Source of the DNA: an uncultured Lachnospiraceae bacterium
GTDB taxonomy: Bacteria > Bacillota > Clostridia > Lachnospirales > Lachnospiraceae
Assembly (NCBI GenBank): GCA_910584205.1
Contig: CAJUAA010000010.1
Location: 30,716 to 94,715, forward strand
Direction of reading: 5' to 3'
Length of the DNA stretch: 64,000 nucleotides
Positions within the stretch are counted from its first letter, which is position 1. Every line of letters starts with the position of its first letter. The notes below the pieces were generated by a model. That model made no database searches. It was not told the origin of the DNA and saw only the letters and a program-made list of their open reading frames with translations. Positions 60,333-64,000 of this stretch are shown piece by piece. Made by a program: the position numbers and the translations under genes.

Positions 60333-60386
60333 ATGACAGAGAAATATTTCCTGCGGCGGCTGGTGGTTCCGCCTTAGAGCCGCCGC
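60333..60386 (+). other. Mini-ORF and hairpin before pcfB
   Basis: AAGGAGG followed by ATG at 60333 encodes MTEKYFLRRLVVPP (TAG at 60375). Its end lies in a 9-bp hairpin, GCGGCGGCT (60353-60361) with AGCCGCCGC (60378-60386). Together they look like a leader-peptide control of pcfB. Confidence 0.35.
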
Positions 60387-60416
60387 CCCTGCTGAAAGAA
60401 AGGAGTGTGATAAGAG

Positions 60417-60890
60417 ATGCAGGAAGAAGTTGAAAACAGGACGCTTACCCTTGGGATCAATACCAGTAAATTCACCGGGCGCGTCTTAAAAGCGGCCCTG
60501 TGTAAATACCTTGCCCACCGCAAAGAAAAGAAGCTGCAGGCCAGCCGGGATGTAAAACCTTTCGGCAAGGTCAGCATTGATGATCTTCAAAAAGACTACG
60601 GCGATATGCGCCAGATTGACGTGCAGGACAAAAGTCTGCGGGAATTTGACCGTATTGCCCGGAATCATGGGGTGCGCTACACCGTTTATAAGACGGACAG
60701 GAACCATTACCAGATATTTTTCAAGGCCCCCAACGAGGCGAACATGAACGCCGCGTTCCAGAAGTTCACTGTCACCAAGCTGAAAAAGGCCCAGCGGCGG
60801 GAATCCGTACTCGGCAGGCTGGATAAGTTCAAGGCACTGGTGAAAAATGCAGTCGTGGCCAGGACAAAGAGGAAGGAGCTGGAACGATGA
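60417..60890 (+). CDS. PcfB family (DUF3801) conjugation protein
   Basis: A 157-residue protein: LTLGINTSKFTGRVLKAALC, LREFDRIARNHGVRYTVYK and YQIFFKAPNEANMNAAFQKF are typical of PcfB/DUF3801, a relaxosome-associated accessory found before the coupling protein gene. The basic C-terminus fits DNA or protein binding. Its stop overlaps the virD4 start (ATGA). Confidence 0.88.
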   Translation: MQEEVENRTLTLGINTSKFTGRVLKAALCKYLAHRKEKKLQASRDVKPFGKVSIDDLQKDYGDMRQIDVQDKSLREFDRIARNHGVRYTVYKTDRNHYQIFFKAPNEANMNAAFQKFTVTKLKKAQRRESVLGRLDKFKALVKNAVVARTKRKELER

Positions 60891-62680
60891 AGCAGATCAA
60901 TATCAAAAAGCTCCTGATCCCCAACCTTCCCTATCTGCTGATCGGGCTGTATGCCTCCAAGATCGGGCAGGCATACCGGCTGGCCGCTGGTGCCGACCTC
61001 TCCGAAAAGCTGCGGCATATCGGGGATGGCTTTGCTGCCGCTTTTGTTTCCCCTTATCCCAGCTTTCATTTGCAGGATTTGACAATCGGCCTTTTATGCG
61101 GCGCGGCTCTGCGGCTGGCCGTTTACATCCGGGGCAAGAACGCCAAGAAATACCGTAAAGATGTGGAATACGGCTCTGCCCGGTGGGGAACTTCCGCAGA
61201 CATCCAGCCCTTTGTCGATCCGGTATTTGAGAACAACATTATCCTGACGCAGACGGAACGGCTGATGATGAGCAACCGGCCCAAACAGCCCAAATACGCC
61301 CGCAACAAAAATGTGTTGATTATCGGCGGCTCCGGCAGCGGCAAGACCCGCTTCTGGCTGAAGCCGAACCTGATGCAATGTACGTCTAAGGATTACCCGA
61401 CCTCATTCGTGGTCACTGATCCGAAAGGAAGTATCGTTTGCGAATGTGGGAAATTATTGCAGCGCAATGGGTATCAGATCAAGATACTAAACACCATCAA
61501 TTTCAACAAAAGTATGCACTATAACCCTTTCGCCTATATCCACAGCGAAAAGGACATTTTGAAGCTGGTGACAACGCTGATCGCCAACACCAAGGGCGAA
61601 CAGAAAGGCGGGGACGAGTTTTGGACGAAAGCGGAGACCCTTCTCTACTGCGCCCTGATCGGCTATATCCACTATGAGGCCCCGGTGGAGGAACAGAACT
61701 TCTCCACCCTGATTGAATTTATCAACGCCATGGAAGTCCGGGAGGATGACGAGGAATTTAAGAACCCGGTTGACCTGATGTTTGAGGAACTGGCGGAGCG
61801 TGAGCCGAACCACTTCGCGGTGCGCCAGTATGCCAAGTACCGCCTGGCGGCTGGCAAAACAGCAAAATCGATCCTTGTGAGCTGCGGCGCAAGGCTGGCC
61901 CCCTTCGACATTAAGGAGCTTCGGGAGCTGACCGCTTATGATGAGCTGGAGCTTGATACCCTGGGCGACCAGAAAACGGCCCTGTTCATCATTATGAGCG
62001 ACACGGACGATACCTTTAACTTTTTAATTTCCATGTGCTACACCCAGCTTTTCAATCTCCTTTGTGAAAAAGCGGATGATGTGTATGGAGGCAGGCTGCC
62101 AGTCCATGTGCGCTGTCTTATTGACGAGGCGGCCAATATCGGCCAGATACCCAAGCTGGAGAAGCTGGTGGCAACGATCCGTTCCCGTGAGATTTCCTGC
62201 TGTCTGGTCTTGCAGGCACAGAGCCAGCTAAAGGCACTTTACAAAGATAACTGCGACACCATTATCGGCAACATGGATGCCCGTATCTTCCTGGGCGGCT
62301 CGGAACCTACGACATTAAAGGAGCTGAGTACCGCCCTGGGAAAAGAGACCATAGATATGTACAACACCAGCGTTACCAAAGGTACGCAGGAAAGCCACGG
62401 GCAGAATTTTCAGAAGCTGGGAAAGGAACTGGCGTCCATAGATGAGCTGGCTGTCTTAGATGGCAGCAAATGTATCTTACAGCTCCGTGGTGTAAGGCCA
62501 TTTTTGTCGGATAAATACGACATTACCAAACATCCCAACTATAAATACCTGTCTGATTTTGATAAGAAGAACGCCTTCAACATAGAGCGTTTTCTTTCCA
62601 CCAAACTCAAACTGAAGCCGGGAGAAAAGTTTGAGGCATTTGAGATAGACACATCCGGCGGGGAGGCTGACCCCGGCTAA
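60887..62680 (+). CDS. VirD4/TraG-like conjugal coupling ATPase (CD1115 family)
   Basis: A 597-residue membrane ATPase that links the relaxosome to the type IV secretion channel. Two N-terminal membrane segments (about 10-30 and 60-80) precede Walker A IIGGSGSGKTRFW, FVVTDPKGS, Walker B RCLIDEAANIGQIP and the C-terminal LGGSEPTTLKELSTALGK. The length is normal. It shows the element encodes conjugation, not just mobilisation. Confidence 0.93.
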   Translation: MKQINIKKLLIPNLPYLLIGLYASKIGQAYRLAAGADLSEKLRHIGDGFAAAFVSPYPSFHLQDLTIGLLCGAALRLAVYIRGKNAKKYRKDVEYGSARWGTSADIQPFVDPVFENNIILTQTERLMMSNRPKQPKYARNKNVLIIGGSGSGKTRFWLKPNLMQCTSKDYPTSFVVTDPKGSIVCECGKLLQRNGYQIKILNTINFNKSMHYNPFAYIHSEKDILKLVTTLIANTKGEQKGGDEFWTKAETLLYCALIGYIHYEAPVEEQNFSTLIEFINAMEVREDDEEFKNPVDLMFEELAEREPNHFAVRQYAKYRLAAGKTAKSILVSCGARLAPFDIKELRELTAYDELELDTLGDQKTALFIIMSDTDDTFNFLISMCYTQLFNLLCEKADDVYGGRLPVHVRCLIDEAANIGQIPKLEKLVATIRSREISCCLVLQAQSQLKALYKDNCDTIIGNMDARIFLGGSEPTTLKELSTALGKETIDMYNTSVTKGTQESHGQNFQKLGKELASIDELAVLDGSKCILQLRGVRPFLSDKYDITKHPNYKYLSDFDKKNAFNIERFLSTKLKLKPGEKFEAFEIDTSGGEADPG

Positions 62681-62747
62681 AAACAGCAGGCCATGAATAC
62701 GGAAAAGCGTGCCTTCCATAAAAAATAAACTTTTGGAGGTAACATTT

Positions 62748-62906
62748 ATGGCATTTTTTAACAGCGCAGTTGGAGTATTGCAGACACTCGTAGTAGCACT
62801 TGGGGCCGGCCTTGGCATCTGGGGCGTGATCAACCTTCTGGAAGGCTACGGCAACGACAACCCTGGTGCAAAATCACAGGGTATGAAACAGGTCATGGCT
62901 AATTAG
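62748..62906 (+). CDS. Maff2 family membrane protein, C-terminus apparently lost
   Basis: A 52-residue protein: FFNSAVGVLQTLVVALGAGL, GIWGVINLLEGYGNDNPGAK and SQGMKQVMAN then stop. Typical Maff2 proteins continue after MKQLMA with a Gly-rich second membrane helix ending near LVPLL; here that part is absent. GGAGGT is seven bases before ATG. The next genes (XRE, TnpV) are not the usual conjugation genes, so an insertion at about 62897-62900 has probably cut the gene. Confidence 0.8.
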   Translation: MAFFNSAVGVLQTLVVALGAGLGIWGVINLLEGYGNDNPGAKSQGMKQVMAN

Positions 62907-62971
62907 AGGTAATCAAAAGAGGAAAGGAAAAGCACAATCCAGACGGAACCGGCGATACCGTCAAGAAATAT

Positions 62972-63000
62972 TTGTGAGTTAGCAAGAATCCTGATATAAT
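62972..63000 (+). promoter_or_regulatory. Promoter of the XRE-tnpV genes
   Basis: TTGTGA (62972-62977), 17-bp spacer, TATAAT (62995-63000). Confidence 0.7.
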
Positions 63001-63041
63001 GGGTACAAACGCCCATCCGGGGCAGAAAGGCAGGGAGAAAA

Positions 63042-63314
63042 ATGCACATCAGCTACAAACCGCTCTGGCACACACTGATAGAGCGCAACATGAGGAAAGA
63101 AGATTTAAGGCTTGCCGCTGGCCTGACCACAAATATGATTGCCAACATGGGCAAAGAAGGGAAACATATCAGCATGGACACACTTGCCCGTATTTGTGAA
63201 ACACTGGATTGTGGCATTATGGACGTGATTGAGCTGGCCAGTGACGAGCCTTCCACCACAGGAGGGAACGATAATGGAAAAACTGAAAGAAAGAATCACA
63301 GAGAACGGCATTGA
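63042..63314 (+). CDS. XRE/Cro-type helix-turn-helix regulator
   Basis: A 90-residue protein of the short Cro/CI type: YKPLWHTLIERNMRKEDLRL, AAGLTTNMIANMGKEGKHIS (recognition region) and LARICETLDCGIMDVIEL. The tail is hydrophilic. GGGAG is upstream of ATG. It overlaps tnpV by 41 bases in another frame. It probably controls the small nested element. Confidence 0.88.
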   Translation: MHISYKPLWHTLIERNMRKEDLRLAAGLTTNMIANMGKEGKHISMDTLARICETLDCGIMDVIELASDEPSTTGGNDNGKTERKNHRERH

Positions 63315-63651
63315 TTATATTCTGGTAGGCGATTACTATATCCCGGACTTGAAGCTGCCGGAGGAGAACCGCCCCATCGGACGCTATGGGAGGCTGCACC
63401 GGGAATATCTCAAACAGGAGCATCCGGCACGGTACAGTTCCCTTATTTTGACCGGGACATTATGGACATACCTTGCCGACCTGAACGAGCAGGCGGAAGA
63501 ACGGCTTAACTTAATCATTGAGCAGATGAAAGCCGCCGAAGGAGTGACCGAGGAACTGAAAGCCCGGAACCAGCTTGAATGGGTAGGCCGGATGAACAAT
63601 ATCCGCAACCGGGCAGAGGAAATCATAAACAGTGAGTTGATTTATATTTGA
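63274..63651 (+). CDS. tnpV: Transposon-encoded protein TnpV
   Basis: A 125-residue protein: GIDYILVGDYYIPDLKLPEE, RPIGRYGRLHREYLKQEHPA and TLWTYLADLNEQAEERLNLI match TnpV, first named from Tn4451-type transposons and now known from many clostridial elements; its role is unclear. ATG at 63274 has AGGAGG eight bases upstream. Confidence 0.9.
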   Translation: MEKLKERITENGIDYILVGDYYIPDLKLPEENRPIGRYGRLHREYLKQEHPARYSSLILTGTLWTYLADLNEQAEERLNLIIEQMKAAEGVTEELKARNQLEWVGRMNNIRNRAEEIINSELIYI

Positions 63652-63661
63652 TTGGATGTGG

Positions 63662-63691
63662 AAAGACCAGCCGACTACCCGGCTGGTCTTT
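63662..63691. terminator. Bidirectional terminator between tnpV and the XRE gene
   Basis: AAAGACCAGCCG, loop ACTACC, CGGCTGGTCTTT: a perfect 12-bp stem ending one base before the stop codon of the convergent XRE gene. Confidence 0.85.
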
Positions 63692-64000
63692 CTAACCTTC
63701 CCTGCGCTCCAATACCGCCCGAATCATGGCAACGGCGATTTCCTGCTGGCTGGGCGATGTGCTTTCCCACAGCTCCGCCAGCTCCCGTATTTTGCTGACC
63801 TCATTATCTTCCAGCGCATCCCGTAGCAGATAATCAGGGGAGATTTTCAGTGCATTGCAGATATTGATAAATACGGGCAGGCTGGGAACCTTTGTCCCGC
63901 CCTCAATCTGCCGGAGATAGGTTGCGTTGATATTGCACAGTTCCGAGAGCCTGTCCGCCGTGAATCCCCGGTCTTTCCTCACCATGTTGATACGTTTGCC
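63692..64000 (-). CDS. XRE-family regulator, 5' end outside window
   Basis: 102 codons are seen; the frame is open at the right edge, where GKRINMVRKDRGFTADRLSE (partial) shows that the true start lies further right, not at the internal ATG 63985. A helix-turn-helix (LSELCNINATYLRQIEGGTK, VPSLPVFINICNALKIS) is followed by an acidic helical tail (REVLERREG-like ending). It converges on tnpV and probably belongs to the nested element. Confidence 0.85.
   Translation of the reverse strand, partial: GKRINMVRKDRGFTADRLSELCNINATYLRQIEGGTKVPSLPVFINICNALKISPDYLLRDALEDNEVSKIRELAELWESTSPSQQEIAVAMIRAVLERREG

Overview
The window looks like a chromosomal segment of a spore-forming, strictly anaerobic Lachnospiraceae-type Clostridium of moderate-to-high GC. 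Supporting evidence: a trimeric [FeFe] hydrogenase (HydABC) with HydG and a TM1266-like regulator, a tmRNA whose tag reads AEDNLALAA, a CotJC-type spore-coat gene, a collagen-like BclA-type protein behind a SigK-like promoter, very strong AGGAGG ribosome sites, and a Tn1549/CTn-type conjugative element. The genus cannot be fixed from the sequence alone.

Layout, left to right. 1-2.7 kb: an alkaline-phosphatase-superfamily gene cut by the left edge, divergent from a LacI regulator. 2.7-4.3 kb: collagen-like protein. 4.4-13.9 kb: a six-gene minus-strand unit (zinc-dependent phospholipase C-like, UMF1-type MFS, DusB, a giant BspA-type LRR protein, aldo/keto reductase with Fe-S tail, glycosyltransferase). 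14-15 kb: a Cys/Gly-rich small membrane protein and two small unknown genes. 15-16.6 kb: orphan histidine kinase. 16.7-23 kb: hydABC, divergent from a hydrogenase regulator and hydG. 23-26 kb: coiled-coil protein, MATE exporter, Uma2 endonuclease. 26-33.8 kb: a full glucitol/sorbitol PTS locus (gutM, EIIC, EIIB, sorbitol-6-P dehydrogenase, PRD regulator, EIIA, an odd HPr paralogue), with a divergent EIIC-EIIB fusion that carries a frameshift. 33.8-38.6 kb: orphan OmpR-type regulator, unknown coiled-coil gene, hybrid histidine kinase plus HPt protein. 38.8-42.1 kb: trans-translation and RNA decay module (ssrA, smpB, rnr, secG). 42.2-45.3 kb: polar amino-acid ABC transporter with two binding proteins. 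45.4-54.3 kb: lower glycolysis (gap, pgk, tpiA, gpmI, eno) with two unknown surface proteins between. 54.5-55.3 kb: PHP phosphatase.

55.4-64 kb: a conjugative element begins inside cotJC. Only the 3' two-thirds of cotJC remains at the boundary, followed by parA, parB, small cargo genes, pcfB, virD4 and maff2. maff2 itself appears cut short by a second, nested insertion carrying an XRE regulator, TnpV and a convergent XRE gene that runs off the right edge. The split spore-coat gene, the nested insertion, the frameshifted PTS fusion and the HPr paralogue with Glu at the Ser46 position are the most interesting observations.
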